64,000 bases of DNA from Toxoplasma gondii ME49 (Eukaryota > Apicomplexa > Conoidasida > Eucoccidiorida > Sarcocystidae). Position numbers and translations under genes: made by a program. Each line of letters starts with the position of its first letter. The stretch's first letter is position 1. The notes under the pieces are model-generated. The model worked only from the letters and a program-made list of their open reading frames with translations, had not been told where the DNA came from and did no database searches. The stretch is taken from assembly GCF_000006565.2 (NCBI RefSeq), contig NC_031473.1, positions 3,264,134 through 3,328,133 on the forward strand. The letters run 5' to 3'. This document shows, piece by piece, positions 52,301 through 64,000 of this stretch.

Positions 52301-52883
52301 GGGTTAAATGAGAATTCTCTTTACGCGGTTGCTGACCGATCCCGAAGCATTGCAAACCAGGGGAAGTGGATTTTGGTCGGGCCTTCTATGCGGCGACTAA
52401 AAATCACGCGTGAAAGTGTGTCCTATCTTGTAAAATCCAATCTAATCCTGTCAGAAATTCCGTTGGATACCGTGGTTAGTTTTCTGCGCTATTTCCGAGT
52501 CACCGTGTGATTCTGCAGCCGAAAGAGCGCATTCTCCTTGCAAGTAGCCATAGCAGTGCAGCCGAGCTTTTCCCAAGCCCCAAGGGAACGCTTGTCGTTG
52601 TCATCCGTGGCTCCTGTCGGAGTGTCATGTAAACATCTTTGATGAGCTCTAGGAAGTGGTCTACTGTGCGCCGATACGCAAAGGCAGACTCTCGACCCTG
52701 AACAAGTCTTGTGCCAGCAAAAAATCGCTTTGAGTGGCGCTGGCCGAAGTCTGTTTTTAAAAGCCTCATCTACGCCTTCTAAGCTGCGGATCCGGTGTAG
52801 GGGTGTCGGGCATTGCCCATCTTGTAAGAGTGGGGGAGAAGTCGGTCGCCGTGTGCATGTAGTCATTTGCGCATTGGTGTTGT

Positions 52884-55800
52884 ATGTCATTGCCTCCGAT
52901 GAATTCTGTTCCCTTCGAATGCCTAGTCTCCACCATGCCACCGCAGACACTCTCTGACAGCCTTGCCCACGTCCCCACCAGATGTGGCAAGCAACTCTGG
53001 ATACCGGCAGGGGACGCGCGGCTCCCGTTAGATGACGGCTTCGCAACTGCCATTGCACTTATGCCGCCTCACTCTCTCTGTCCACTCCGGGACGATGCGA
53101 TCGCAGTCCAGGAACTGTGGTCCAGTTCGGTGTCTCGCTGCAAAGCCAGCGATTCCTTCGTAGCGCCCTCGACCTCCCTCAGTCCTTTCCTCCTCCCCAC
53201 GGTGACCCATTCCGGAGTCTCCGATGTGACCGCGTCAACCTGTGTCTCTTCGCGAGCGAGCCAAGTCTCTTCATTTGAAAGTGGGCCGGCTCTCGCTGCA
53301 TGTGACTCTTCGTCATCGTGTCACACCCAAGACGAGGAATGCGCAGCTCTTTCCCCTTCGCCCTCGCCCGGCGGCCCCCGATTGGATTTCAGTTCATCTG
53401 CAGCGGTCGTCACACTCTGCAGAGAATCGGCCGTTCCGATTGGCGCAGCACAGCCTCCTAGCCAAGGGCCGAACGTCCGGCCTGCAGCTCTCGTCCAGCG
53501 AGCAACGGCGGCGGTACAACGGGCAGCTCCCGAGTCTTTGCAGGCGACCCTTGCAGGTCCGCCGGCAAACAACGTTTCCTACACCGCTTCGGAGTTTGAG
53601 TGCGCTTCCTTGACACGCACGACTGCGGCGCCCTCCACATCCGGTGTCGCTGCCGTCACAGATGAAGGGAATGACCATTTGCTTAATCTCGTGTCTCTGT
53701 CGCCTTCGTACCCGACACAGGGGCATTTGCAGGTGCACAGAAGCTGCCCTACCCCTTGCCTTCCGGCGCCGTCGCGCCTGGGAGAATTTGCCGGTCAGGG
53801 CTTCCCTCAAAAGGCGAACAACGAGGCGGGACTCCCCTGGGGACTTGAGAGATACTGTTACCCTGAGCTGTGTACCCCAACTGTAGCGGGGTCTGAGGAG
53901 TCCCTCCACTTTGCCTCTTGTCATCCGGAGACGTTTGGCCTCTTGGAAGCCAGCAGCCGCTGCATGGACGCGTTCTGCTGTGGCACATGCTCGAGGGGTA
54001 GCGCGGAGCATCCGTGCGCCACCCTGTGCGCCGGCGGGAGCCTAAGACGCCCTGTTGTCAGAGACGAAAGGGGCCACATTCCGCTCAGTCCTCCCGCTGA
54101 CTCTCGCACTAGTAGAGACCTAAATCGACTTACTGGGTTCAGGAGCGCTGGTGACCCCGACAGAGATCCCGCGTTACTACATGCAGGACGAGGTCTGTCG
54201 TGTGAACGTGGAAAAGATTTGTCTCTGGACGACGGTGGCGACAGCCTCTGCAACCCGTACCAGGAGTTACAGAACTTGACGGAAGGCTCTCCCCTACATG
54301 AAAGAAGTGAAGCCTTCTTCCCATACCTGCGGCTAGAAAACGAGGCGCCAGGCTACACGGTTAGTGGACACTTTCTTGGTCGGCGGATACGGACCGCTGC
54401 CACAAGGTCACACGGTCATCGTGACGAAGTTTGTGGCAGTACGCGTAGAAGACGCGCGTTCACAGCGTAGACTTTGGTGCCGTAGCCACTTGAAATGTAG
54501 ATTCGTAGAACGCATGATAGCATCCTATCGAATGTTCATCGTTATTGTTATACCAGTAGGCAGTCCAGCGCATGAGTGTTTTGCAGGCATATCGCGATGC
54601 AGGTACGCCGAAGCATGAGTGACTCGAACATCCTCTGAGTCCCCGTCATATGCTAAAGCCAAAATTTGGCAACAGGTCTCCCTCTCCATCCGGGTTTTTT
54701 ATGATACTTTGCAGAGCCCCTACACGTATCAAGCTCTCGACTCGCCCTCAGCGTATAAGTGGAGGGCACTCACTGCATCCCCGAGAGAGAGCCGTTTGAG
54801 CCGGTCCATCTCGCCATCGACGTGGGACGGGTTGTCGATTTATCTCAGCGAGTCGGATCCCTTTTATCAAGACCTTTCTTTGCCGTCAACCGGCGATACT
54901 CCTGGTTCCCCACTTGTTGAAAGCTCAGGGGTGGCGAGGCTACTTACTACAGACGAGCAAATTGGAGAGCCTCTCACTCCCACGGACGTCTCGTCAGGAG
55001 CCCCTTCCCGTCTCTCCACAAGGTCGGAGTTGCTGCAATGCGAGAGCAGTCAGCTGCCAAACCCGAAGATCCCCATCTGTGCGGCAAGCCAAACTGCGTC
55101 CTCCGAAGAATTGATTGCCCACGCTGAGGCAGAACGGACCTCTCCCTCGATCCCAGTCAGTTCTGCCACCTACGATGTTGGCGCCGCCCCTCCGGAAACA
55201 GGTCGTAGTTCAGTTGCAAAGACAGACTTGCGGGAGAATGCGACTCCATGGTGGGAGGGAAATGCGGCCGGTCAGCCGCGAGCTCCGGAACAGTTACCAC
55301 CCAAGCGGTGTCTTTCGGAAGCTTGCGCAGAGGATGCGACGTCTTTGAATCACCAGGTGGACCGAAGCAGATGTCCAGACACCGCGTGCAGTTCTGGAAG
55401 AGCAGACGTAGCGGCCACGTGCGAAGCACTCACTGTGAGTGCTCCTGGAGCGACGCCGCGCCAGTTGGACTGTCGAGACAGTTTTATTTCCAGTGAATGC
55501 AGTGGAAGCAAAGGTGCCGTGGAACGTAGGACGGATGCAGCTGGAATTCCTCCCGCCTCTTCGAGTCCCGGCCGCGGCTTCGTGGCAATTCAGCAGGTGG
55601 ATTCGACTGTCGCTGGAGGAACGACAAACGCTTGCCCTGTCGGAAACCTGGGAGCAGCGCTGACACGAGGAACGGCTCTAGAGTCTATCCCAACGGCGGG
55701 TTCGTCACTGTCGTCAGAAAGTGGAGCAGCGGCACCTGCACCCTTTCTCACAGTCTGGAGTGAAACACAGGGCTCAAGTGGCAGCCAGTCACCCGTTTCC

Positions 55801-57165
55801 TGCTCTAGTTTTTCTCCTGCCCCCGTTTCAAGTCGTAGGGGCAATGGGGACCACGTAGGACTGCCGTCGATTTCCACATGCGTGCCATCGTGTTCTCCCG
55901 GAATGGCACGTAGTGCATCTTTGCCTGCGAACAAGTCCGCGCTCCCGTGTGGCGAGAACGAGTCTTACCAGCATTTTGCGCATGCAGCGAATTTCTCGCC
56001 TCTAGTTCTGGCTCCCAACGTGTCAACCGGTGGAGGTACGTGGCACCTCGCTCGTGGGGTGCCTGAGAAAGTAGCGGCAAAACCGGCTGTTACTACTGGG
56101 CTTCCACGGTGTACGTCTGCTTCATTCGTCACCAGTGTGTCTGTCGGCCAAAGAACTACGCAGGCCGGCCCTTCAGTTCCATCTTGTTCCCAAGAGAATT
56201 TCTCAGTTCGCCAAATGCCATTTGTGGCGGCGCGGACCCCCGGAGATGGCCAGTTGCCAATGCAGGCCACGGTCCTGCAGCAGCTGATGCCGCAGCTAGC
56301 CAAGGCGTCTCCGGCTGGAAAGGTGGGGGCGACGTCAGAAGTGAATCTTCAAGGTGTCAGCGCTCCGCCGCAGTTCGGCCCTCCTCGCGTTCCTCTGAAC
56401 AATGTCGCGGCGTCTTCAAATTTATTGGCTGCGTCAGCCGCATCTCACGTTGACTCCACGAATGTGTCTGCAATGAAGTACCCGTACTTTTGTCCCCCGG
56501 CTGCTCACGTAGGGCGGGCGACAGTTGCAAGGCAGTTTGGAAATGTCAGCTGTTTGGCTAAGGATGAGTCAGTGTTCGAAGAGCATGAACCTGGTGAGGC
56601 GCAGCAGGAAACTGCCTTCGATTTTGGGGGCCCGACTGCCGTCCCCATCAGAACTCGAAAGGGCTTCCGCAAACCTCTGCCTCTGCCACAGGAAATGCTG
56701 GCATGTCCAGGAGATGTCGGAGATGCGGAGCGAGGTAATGAGCCTGTGCTGCAATACGATGCAGCTTCTCGCGAGTGGAGGTACGTCGACGTAGCTGGTG
56801 GCAACAGAGCTCACACATAGTGTTTCGGCGGAAGGGATGGCGTGACGCTGACATAGCTTTTCTACAAGAGTGTCAAATGGCAGGATCAAGACGCGTTACC
56901 GGAAGAGGAGCGTTCGCGTCTTCTTCATCTGTGCGAGTGTATTGTGGCATCCTTCGCGTCATGCAGGGTTTTCTGGGTCGAAGACAGACTGGCGCGATAC
57001 AAAGTCTTTCAGGCAAAAAAGTTTGGCAAAGAGCGAGCCCAGCAACTTGCCGAGGACTGGTATCATAGAGCCCGAGCTGGACATGTTTCTGTCGGTTCCC
57101 GAGGTCTCCGTGGTGTCCAAAGCCAAGGCGCTCCAAAGGCGAAGAAAATCAAAACGGAGTCTTAG
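52884..57165 (+). CDS. Ser/Pro-rich protein with C-terminal AP2-like domain, three exons
   Basis: Probable ApiAP2-type DNA-binding regulator acting in the nucleus. Exons: 52884-54359, 54715-56780, 56871-57165; about 1,278 aa. Exon 2 begins after TTTGCAG and ends at a strong AG/GTACGT donor. The exon 1 donor is GTTAGT, which is weak. Starts at 52884, 52899 and 52935 are all in frame, and 52935 has the best context (CCACCATGCC). Residues 1-1,180 are low-complexity Ser/Pro/Ala/Thr-rich with many Cys and no recognised domain. Residues about 1,203-1,250 (RVFWVEDRLARYKVF, then KKFGKERAQQLAEDW) match strands 2-3 and the helix of an AP2 domain. The first strand is weak, and the usual Trp before RV is Cys. 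The tail KAKKIK could be a nuclear signal. The exon 3 acceptor giving this frame ends in GAG; one 2 bases upstream ends in AAG and gives a different open frame. Lower confidence is for the AP2 call and exon 3, not for the two long exons. Confidence 0.55.
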
Positions 57166-60100
57166 TCCCGAGTCGCGCCCTGTCTCGCATTGAGGGTGCC
57201 TCTCTCTCGTAGGCAATGCTCTTCCTTGTCCTTACAGAAGCCTTTGCGGGATCATGCTCTGAACAGGATGTGTAGGAGTGTGACCATTCATGCGAAGAAC
57301 TAAGCTCTTTTCCTGGGGTTCTACAATTGTTGGCTGGCCTGTATTTCTTCAGCAGAGACATATGCGCTACTCCGCTCTGGAATATGCGAGTTGTTCGGCG
57401 ATTTCGAAAGCGATCTAAGTTATCCAGCACAGTCGCTTGCACTTGCGTCATGACCAGTTCACTACTGATCCACGTGTTCTTCATCTTGTCAAGCGTATTG
57501 TGTAGTTGCTGCGGTTTACCTCCGGCCTATGCTGGCTGGATGTTTTCGGTCAGCAGCTGCTCACTGTGTGCTCGACATAATTTGCTTTCTTCTCGCCTCA
57601 ATGATTTGAAGCTGCCCGACAGTTATGGGATTTGTATAAGAGCACGTGACGTTTTCGTTCTGTAAGCGTTAGACGGTCCTTTCCTCAACTACCGCACGTT
57701 CCCGTAGTTGCTTTTTGTTCATTTACCCGAGGACATGCGCCAAGTCTCTACGGTGACCTTGGATGCATGTATGCTAATTTTGTCCGTTCAAAACTCTCGA
57801 AAAAAGTGCTGGAGCAGGAGTTACGTCGAGGGGACATACATGACGTTATCAAAGATGTCACTCAGAGGAGACTCTTCATAGTAAATCATGCGGCTGGTCC
57901 TGTGTGCGGAATGGCGCTAAAGGATCGAATAACGAAGTGGAGAATTCACTCTGGCGACTCAAACCGAACTAAATGCATGTTCAGAAGACTCAATAACCGG
58001 TTGTCGGCCATTCGTGTATGCGTCAAGATTGAACATTCTGCCACGACACTACTGCGGACAACCGCAAGCTCTTCTAGTCCGCCGCAGCCAATAAATTGTT
58101 GATATTCTCACGGAGGATACCCCACCTGTCACTTTTAGCAGTATTACGGTAGACCGATTTCTCATTCTGATCTTCAGGCACAGCGGATACAGCCACCGCG
58201 GCTCACCGATACGCGAGGCATCCTGCGGTGTCCACGCCATCAGCAGTGAATCGCTTGGAAATACACTTTCTGACCTATGCAACGACGCGCGCATGGGGCA
58301 GCACGGGCGGATGATGAAATCAGTTCGCGATCATATGCTAAGCTTCAAGAAACATCTTGTTCGTATTCCGTTAATGTATCTCCGCTTCCGTTACTATTCT
58401 CTAACCACTCGGTCACGAGGCATTGCTTAAACGGTCAGCTCCGTTGCATAATGAGAAGCCCGGAGAAATCGGTCCGTCTATTAACATGGCTTGATTGACT
58501 CGCTGAGTGTAATCAAATGCGTTGGGAATTGTTCTTGTCACTTTTGAAGACAGTTTTGTTGTCAGCGGTCCCACAGCATACGTTTTACATCCTCAAGCGT
58601 ATGAGCACAATCTCAGTGGTCCAGCAATATATTTCAAGCTCGATCAGTTCATCTCCAAGCATCTGGTTTCGTCAGGCGCGCGCTGTTGGTCCGGAGTGTT
58701 TTCTGGACATCAACTCACGGCAACGAGAGTGCGTAATTCTCTACCTCGGCACAGACACCTTAATTGACTGTGCGCCCGAGAGAACCGCAGGTCGCTCGTA
58801 CACATCAAATGCCGCGGTCCAGGCACAGTCCCCCCTCCCCTGTGAGTTCTGTGAGTACAAATGGTTCAGGAAGTTCAGGAATCCATTGGACAGTGCAAGC
58901 TGCAGGCTTTCTTAATCACACAAGGAGATGCTGTCATGCTGTACATGCTCGCCCGAGGTACCACGCGCACCTTGCCGTCCTGGGAGAGTGTATGCTGATG
59001 GTGTCGAGATAAGTTCGCATGCACAACGACTCACAGTGAGACAGTCCACTACTGCAACGGCCTTTACGCTATCTATTTTAATTTCTTTGAGCTACAGACA
59101 CATTGCTACCCTGTGGGATGCAACCAGGCCAACTGCTGATATTCTGTCGAATTCACGGGCACGTGCCAAGCGGATACCAGAGTAGCTTGCCGTGTAGTGC
59201 GCAGTGGTCTTCGGTAATGGCCGTCTAGAACCTTAATTCGTGTGCATTCACCGGACGGTGCATTTCGGACTCGTATGCGGTTGGTATAATGCCACACAGA
59301 AAAACGCAATCAGTGTTAGTACACCGGACACCACCAAAGTCCGTAGTTCCCTCAAGGGTACGAAAGGGCTCCATCCAGAAGTTGGCCTGAAAAAGACGCA
59401 TCAGATATCGAAAAGCAGCTCTACCGATTTTATGTATCCAACCTAAGGCCGAAGGTGCGCCTCGTTCTCCGGTTACGAAGCCTTCGTAAGGGATCTGATT
59501 CCATCGTCAGATATGGCAGCAGTGATATACTCTCAGTAATGTAGGACTTACATGCACAGCTTTTCCCTTGCATAACCACACGTGATTCGTGAATGGCTGG
59601 TTTGCTCCCTTCACTCTATGCAGGGCAAGCGTTGAGGGTGACCGGTTCCCCTCTCCTGTACGCAGCATCTCACCTATTTGTTGTGGATAAGACGAAGAAG
59701 TCGCACTGGACTCTCTTGCATGCGCTTGCCGCGTCACTAAAGGACGAAAAGAGGCTAGCCGTGCTATATGCTACGCAAGTGGGAAGCGTGTGGCTTACGC
59801 GATATTATGCACCGGCTTGGCCTCAGCAATAAGTTGATCTCGCTCGCACAGGCTCTGCACATCTGCAGGTCAACAGGTTCGACCCCCTCTACTGTGTGAA
59901 AATGTCGAAGAATGTCCTACTCGGGGTGATTGTGAACTCAGATACAGTGTTCCCGGCGGCTGGAGCCACGATGATCATGATTCAGTTCTTCATCCAAAGG
60001 CGTCTGGCTTACCCTTGGAGGCTTTAACGTAGACCTGTCAAACATTTGGGCTTCACAGGGAAATCCCAGCGATATCAGTACAACATACCGCTGAACCCCG

Positions 60101-62484
60101 CTGTATTTTGGCGTTTGAATAGGAACCCGATTTACAAAGGGTAACGTTCGATGGACTAGCAATGAAGAAGTTGCAGGACGATGCAGCTGAGCATCTTTGG
60201 TATGGTAGCACAGGGATTCGGTACGTTTAGCGGGGAAGTGACGAAGCAGCGTACTTTTCTTCCGCCTCAGGTATAGACAGTATTGGGGGATCCCTGAGCA
60301 TAGGATTACTACATTCGGCATCGCTGGACAAGAGCATTACCCAGTGGCGTCCTCTTTGACTGTATTCAACGACTCACACGTCAATGAGATGCACGTAGTC
60401 ACGCTGGAGTTTCCAACTCAGCAAGGAAGCGGCAGGAACACCTCTGGTTTCTGTTGCCGGGGAACGCTGTACCAGGGCTACCCGTTACGAATTCTAGAAG
60501 TTCAAATCGGACCTGGTCTTTCCTCCATTGCCCAATCAGCTTGCGCGGTCCGCTTCCAAAGGACTTTTTGTGGAGCAGGTAAGATGTTCTGTTCCTTCTC
60601 AACGCCATTTTTCGCCGGCCCTGCCGGTTCTCCGTCAACTGCCTGCGGCACCTGCAGGAACCGGCCGGCTACGGGCGACCAAGAAACCAGGGCTACCGCC
60701 AAACTGGCACATGCGAAAAGGGGTTTCATCGTGTCTTACGGCATTCGATCTGGATAAATCATGGTGGGAGCAAGTTACCTTCGAACGGCAATTTCAAAAC
60801 CTGGTGCACCTGACTGTCCTTACACCTCAGCTGGCAACACTAAACTAGAGCACCCCACCCCGCCTACACACAAAACCATTCAAATTCGCAATTAAGTGCT
60901 TGGCTGCGAATCAATCTGAGCACAGTTCAACATCGTTGAGCAACGTTGCTATAGCAAAGCTCGTTCCCCGGTTCAGGCGGTCCTTTTTCAGTAGGCACAT
61001 AACCGCAAAGGTAGCCGGTAACCGGCAACAACGTCTTGAGAAACCTCAGACGCGACTGTGAATCACAAGGGGGTCAAGAAGAACAAGGCTAGCCGAGGAC
61101 TCAAGTTTTTACCGTCCCCTGCCTTTGCATTCGTCCTGCCCTCAGAGAAGGCGTAACTACCATCACTCCTGAACTCACGAGTCAAGCGCCATATTCACAC
61201 TTTTTACTGGCCCTGCTGTATTGGAGGCGCCAAACGAACCTTCACGCTGTGGCATTAGCCCTCCCGTAGGTGGAGGTAACCTGATTCGTTTCACAAATAC
61301 CTAGAGGGGAACCTTGAAAACACTAGCACTCCTGGCAATGCCTGCGATGTGTATTTGCAGGCTGTCGGCATCCACGCTCTCTGATTGCATGTAGACGTTT
61401 CTCTCTCTCCTTAATTTCCATTTTGGATCACCGGAATTTACATCATTGCACCGGGATCGTTCCCAAACGAAGCGCAACGAGAAGCTAGCGTTGGTCTTCA
61501 AGAAAGAAACCATGGCTTGCAACAGTTTTATGAATCAGGGTCACTCCCCCGTGCACACGCATGCACGGTTACTACATTTTCACCTGCACATGCAAATCAG
61601 ACAGCGAGCGGAAAACAGACCGCAGTACAAAGACTGAAAGAGAGGGTCTGGTACTTTTTTTCGCGTTTCCTAGAGACGGTTGAGAAATTACTATCACGCG
61701 AATGAAATGCACGGCATGGAGAAAAGGTGTCAAGGAAAGTAAACAGGCATTACTTCCGAAATTCTGCGCTATTTTTTGCATACAAGAGAGACCGCTGGCT
61801 GTAACGAGGTTTGGAAAATAAGGAAAAATCGTATCCCCGTCTGCGTGAAAAAAGTTTGCAGCTGTGCTGATGCGCACACACTTTGTGAAGTTAGTTGGTG
61901 TGGATTCCTCATAGTGTTTCCGGAGCTTCTTCCGTCTGTATCGCACCCTTTCCGACCACAAAGCTCGTCAGGACCGCGAGCCACCGAGTGTGTCGCCCAG
62001 GAAGAGTGAGCAGGAAAAGGGAATGCGGCGATTTTCTGGTCAGGTCCTCAAACCAAAACCACCTGAAAACCTTTTCTCCCCGATGTGATCGACGTACCAA
62101 TGACACATGAGTGAACGGTGACAACTCCAAGCCAGTGGTTCAAACCCGTCAGCGGTATGCTTGGGATGTTAGTTTTTCTGCTTCTGTGTTCCAATTTCCC
62201 ACCTTTGCTACTGTTCACTCGTTCTTATCGGTTCCTGTATTCTTCGGAATATCTTTAGCGTGTCGGTCTGTGTCGGAAGAACACAGGCAGGTTTGGTTGC
62301 GCTGCGCGGAAACGAGGCAGTTGGTGGATGGAACCGACTTGCACGGTGTGCGTTTCCTTCTGCTCTGCACTCGCGTTATCCTCTTTTCGTTCAACGCTGG
62401 AAACTACCCATGCGGTGGAAAGACGCTACGTGGAATGTGTTTGTGTGCATCGCCACTGTCGCGCTTTCCTCCTTCACAACAGAA
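57166..62484. other. Intergenic region, no firm gene
   Basis: This should hold the 3' untranslated region of the AP2-like gene and the leader of ALG7. Several open frames of 80-140 codons occur on both strands (for example at 58522-58767 and 59593-59832), but none shows a domain or a coherent splice chain. An AGAGACG motif at 61672-61678, about 800 bases upstream of the ALG7 ATG, is the only regulatory signal I can name. Confidence 0.45.
60502..60729 (-). CDS. Possible small secreted protein (75 aa)
   Basis: An ATG at 60729 opens a 75-residue frame beginning MKPLFACASLAVALVSWSPV. This has the layout of a signal peptide: Lys near the start, a hydrophobic core, then a plausible cleavage after AG or VAG. 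The mature part is hydrophilic, with no recognised domain. It may be a complete small protein or the first exon of a longer one. An opposite-strand frame with a GTAAGA donor overlaps it, so the strand itself is uncertain. Function unknown. Confidence 0.25.
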   Translation of the reverse strand: MKPLFACASLAVALVSWSPVAGRFLQVPQAVDGEPAGPAKNGVEKEQNILPAPQKVLWKRTAQADWAMEERPGPI

Positions 62485-63574
62485 ATGAGGGCAGAACGTA
62501 CTTCTGGTCAGGATGGACCAAAAAGCAAGCTGCAACCGTCGCTGTGTCTGTCAAGATGCCTACTCCTCCTTGTCGCCACTCTTTCGTTGCCGCTTCTCAT
62601 TCTTCCCACGCCTTTCGTCCGTCCCGTAGCAGGGGTCGTGTTTCTTGCCACTCTTTGCTTCGGTTTCGTTCGCCACTTCATTCCGTACTGGGACGAAAGA
62701 ATGAAGAGGAAAGGTAGGAGTTGTTGTTCTTCTTCATGTTTTTTCGTGGTGTGTCGCCCCTGCCTCTGGGTTTGTCATTTCACTTGGGCGAACGCATGCG
62801 TGAGTCCCCTGTTCCTAGAACCACACAGAACAGATACACCACCATTGCCTATGCTGTCGAAACTGCATCCTTATCGTTGCCTCAATGAGCATGTCCGGTA
62901 ATAGAATAGCTGACACAAAAAAAGGAAGTGCCCATGTACCCTCTCGCCGTATTCATAGGTGTATAGTTGTCGATCGGGTTTTCTGTCCACACATTCGCAT
63001 ATTTATTCCCGTGACTGCCGGTTGTTCTCACTGTCCACCCACAGATTGACGTATCTACATATGTGTCAACGTGGCAGTTTCCGTATATATATGTAAATAA
63101 ATATGTTTAAACATATGAATATGTATAGGTATATCTACATATATATACACGCACGCAGATATATATACATATATTTATGTATACAATTATATGAATCATA
63201 TGAAATCATATGAAACAATACATGCAGACGGAGTCCCTTTTTGCTAACTACCACCTTTATCTTGTGCAACATGGTTGGCAGGAAGCATTCGGGCATTCGG
63301 TCGCTACAGCGGTTAGAGTGGGTTTTTTAGAACAGCACCTAGCGTAGGCGAAGTCCAACCTGTTCTGTCCACATTTCCAGAAGCGCCTCAGTGTTTGAGG
63401 AATCGTCTCGGCCTCGTGAATTCCCTTCCTGCTTTTGTAGGTGTCACGGGAAGAGACATGCACAAACCGCTTCCCGCTCCTGTCCTCTCTGAGGGCATGG
63501 GCCTCGTCTCGGCGTTCGTCTTCGTCCTCGCAGCTGTTGCGTCGCAGGTGCTTCTGAAAAATGACGACAAAAAG
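62485..63574 (+). CDS. ALG7: ALG7/DPAGT1 GlcNAc-1-phosphate transferase, 5' part (truncated by window)
   Basis: UDP-GlcNAc:dolichyl-phosphate GlcNAc-1-phosphotransferase catalyses the first step of N-glycan precursor assembly in the ER membrane and is the target of tunicamycin. Exon 1 is 62485-62713 (donor AAAG/GTAGGA, phase 1) and exon 2 is 63441-63574 (acceptor TTTTGTAG, donor AAAAAG/GTGAGA, phase 0). The ATG at 62485 is in good context (CAGAAATGAGG). About residues 20-70 form two hydrophobic segments separated by PTPFVRP. Across the junction the protein reads FIPYWDERMKRKGVTGRDMHK, close to the family pattern of a second membrane segment followed by a G(R/Q)DxNK loop. LPAPVLSEGMGLVSAFVFVL matches the IPExxGxxxGxxFL segment. 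His-Lys replaces the usual Asn-Lys. The remaining exons and the catalytic Asp-rich loops lie beyond the window, so activity cannot be judged. Confidence 0.85.
63063..63215. repeat. TA/ATATG-rich low-complexity tract in ALG7 intron 1
   Basis: The intron between ALG7 exons 1 and 2 contains about 150 bases of imperfect TA-, ATATG- and TATATACA-type repeats. It stands out sharply in base composition from its surroundings. It is simple-sequence DNA, probably polymorphic, with no coding content. Confidence 0.8.
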
Positions 63575-64000
63575 GTGAGAATCGTTTTTCTCTTTTCGGT
63601 ATTTCCGGAGTTACTCGCAAGGAAGGAGTGACTGGACTTTCCTCTATCCGACTGTGCATGGTTCTGCGAAGATCTTACGTAATGTTCTGGTGCAACTACT
63701 CAAAGTTACGCAGCGGCCTGGCAAGTAGTAACCAGAGAGCTAAAAGACAATGAAATTGAATTTCAGTTCTCGCGTTCCTTGTGTAAAACAGTAAAAGGCT
63801 GGAGATAGCAGCATTTACATGGTATACAGTGTCATAGGAGACGCATAACATGCTGGACTGGCGTTCGTGCTCAGTATTCCGAACGACTCCAGTGAGTTTC
63901 TCGTACACTACTGTCCCCCGAAGACGACGAGGTGACGGCTTTCTGCCATTGCCTTTCACTATAGGCAACAGGTGTCCTATTCACCTGCTCGTATCCGTAG
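63575..64000. other. ALG7 intron 2 (partial)
   Basis: From the GTGAGA donor at 63575 to the window end I find no open stretch resembling the next membrane segments of ALG7. This is read as part of intron 2, and exon 3 should lie outside the window. Confidence 0.6.

Larger units (their letters stand above)
46291..52883. other. Long divergent intergenic region, TTLL and AP2-like genes
   Basis: About 6.6 kb separates the two start codons. I see no supportable exon. WGAGACG motifs occur at 46616-46622, 48086-48092 and 48882-48888 (minus orientation) and 50662-50668 (plus). An organellar rRNA fragment with flanking direct repeats lies at 49.2-49.4 kb. The part from about 50.3 to 52.8 kb is G/T-biased on the plus strand and may be a long leader of the AP2-like gene, as is common for apicomplexan regulators. 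Confidence 0.5.

Noticed and set aside
56870..57193. A frameshifted AP2 domain split between two frames
   Set aside because: A segment in one frame (VLWHPSRHAGF) looked like an AP2 first strand continuing in another frame. The frame with the stronger match is open from a phase-compatible acceptor to its stop, so no frameshift is needed.
57450..57665. Signal-peptide-like plus-strand frame just after the AP2-like gene
   Set aside because: The hydrophobic start (MTSSLLIHVFFIL) is suggestive, but it lies in the expected 3' untranslated region and the rest has no recognisable features.

Overview
The window looks like nuclear DNA of a tissue-cyst-forming coccidian apicomplexan (Toxoplasma, Neospora, Hammondia or a close relative). 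The reasons are intron-rich genes with short GT-AG exons, roughly balanced base composition, very long Ser/Pro/Gln/Glu-rich proteins, long gene-poor leaders and trailers, recurrent WGAGACG motifs (a known T. gondii promoter element), a likely ApiAP2 regulator, and a piece of organellar small-subunit rRNA inserted in nuclear DNA. The species cannot be fixed from the sequence alone.

Layout. 1-5.16 kb: no supportable gene. 5.16-10.61 kb, minus: a six-exon La-related RNA-binding protein (LARP4-like). 10.6-15.6 kb: leader/intergenic, with a possible G-quadruplex. 15.57-26.87 kb, minus: an eight-exon giant coiled-coil protein (about 2,595 aa); its splice phases agree at every junction. 26.9-29.8 kb: divergent promoter region. 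29.78-33.93 kb, plus: a wrecked copy of an insulysin-type M16 metallopeptidase with two in-frame TGA codons, a one-base insertion, other frame changes and a substituted zinc ligand. 35.67-46.29 kb, minus: a ten-exon tubulin-tyrosine-ligase-like (TTLL) glutamylase candidate of about 2,376 aa with its catalytic motifs intact. 46.3-52.9 kb: long divergent intergenic region carrying the rRNA fragment. 52.88-57.17 kb, plus: a three-exon Ser/Pro-rich protein with an AP2-like domain at its extreme C terminus. 57.2-62.5 kb: no firm gene. 62.49 kb to beyond the window end, plus: the first two exons of ALG7/DPAGT1, the first enzyme of N-glycan precursor assembly.

The genes do not form an operon-like system. 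They are independent eukaryotic units: mRNA binding (LARP), cytoskeleton/centrosome-type scaffold (coiled coil), tubulin modification (TTLL), transcription (AP2-like) and ER N-glycosylation (ALG7). Two divergent pairs (coiled coil/M16 and TTLL/AP2) share intergenic regions with WGAGACG motifs. All exon models were built by hand from ORF continuity, GT-AG sites and phase agreement. Transcript data would settle the few ambiguous junctions, which are named in the entries.
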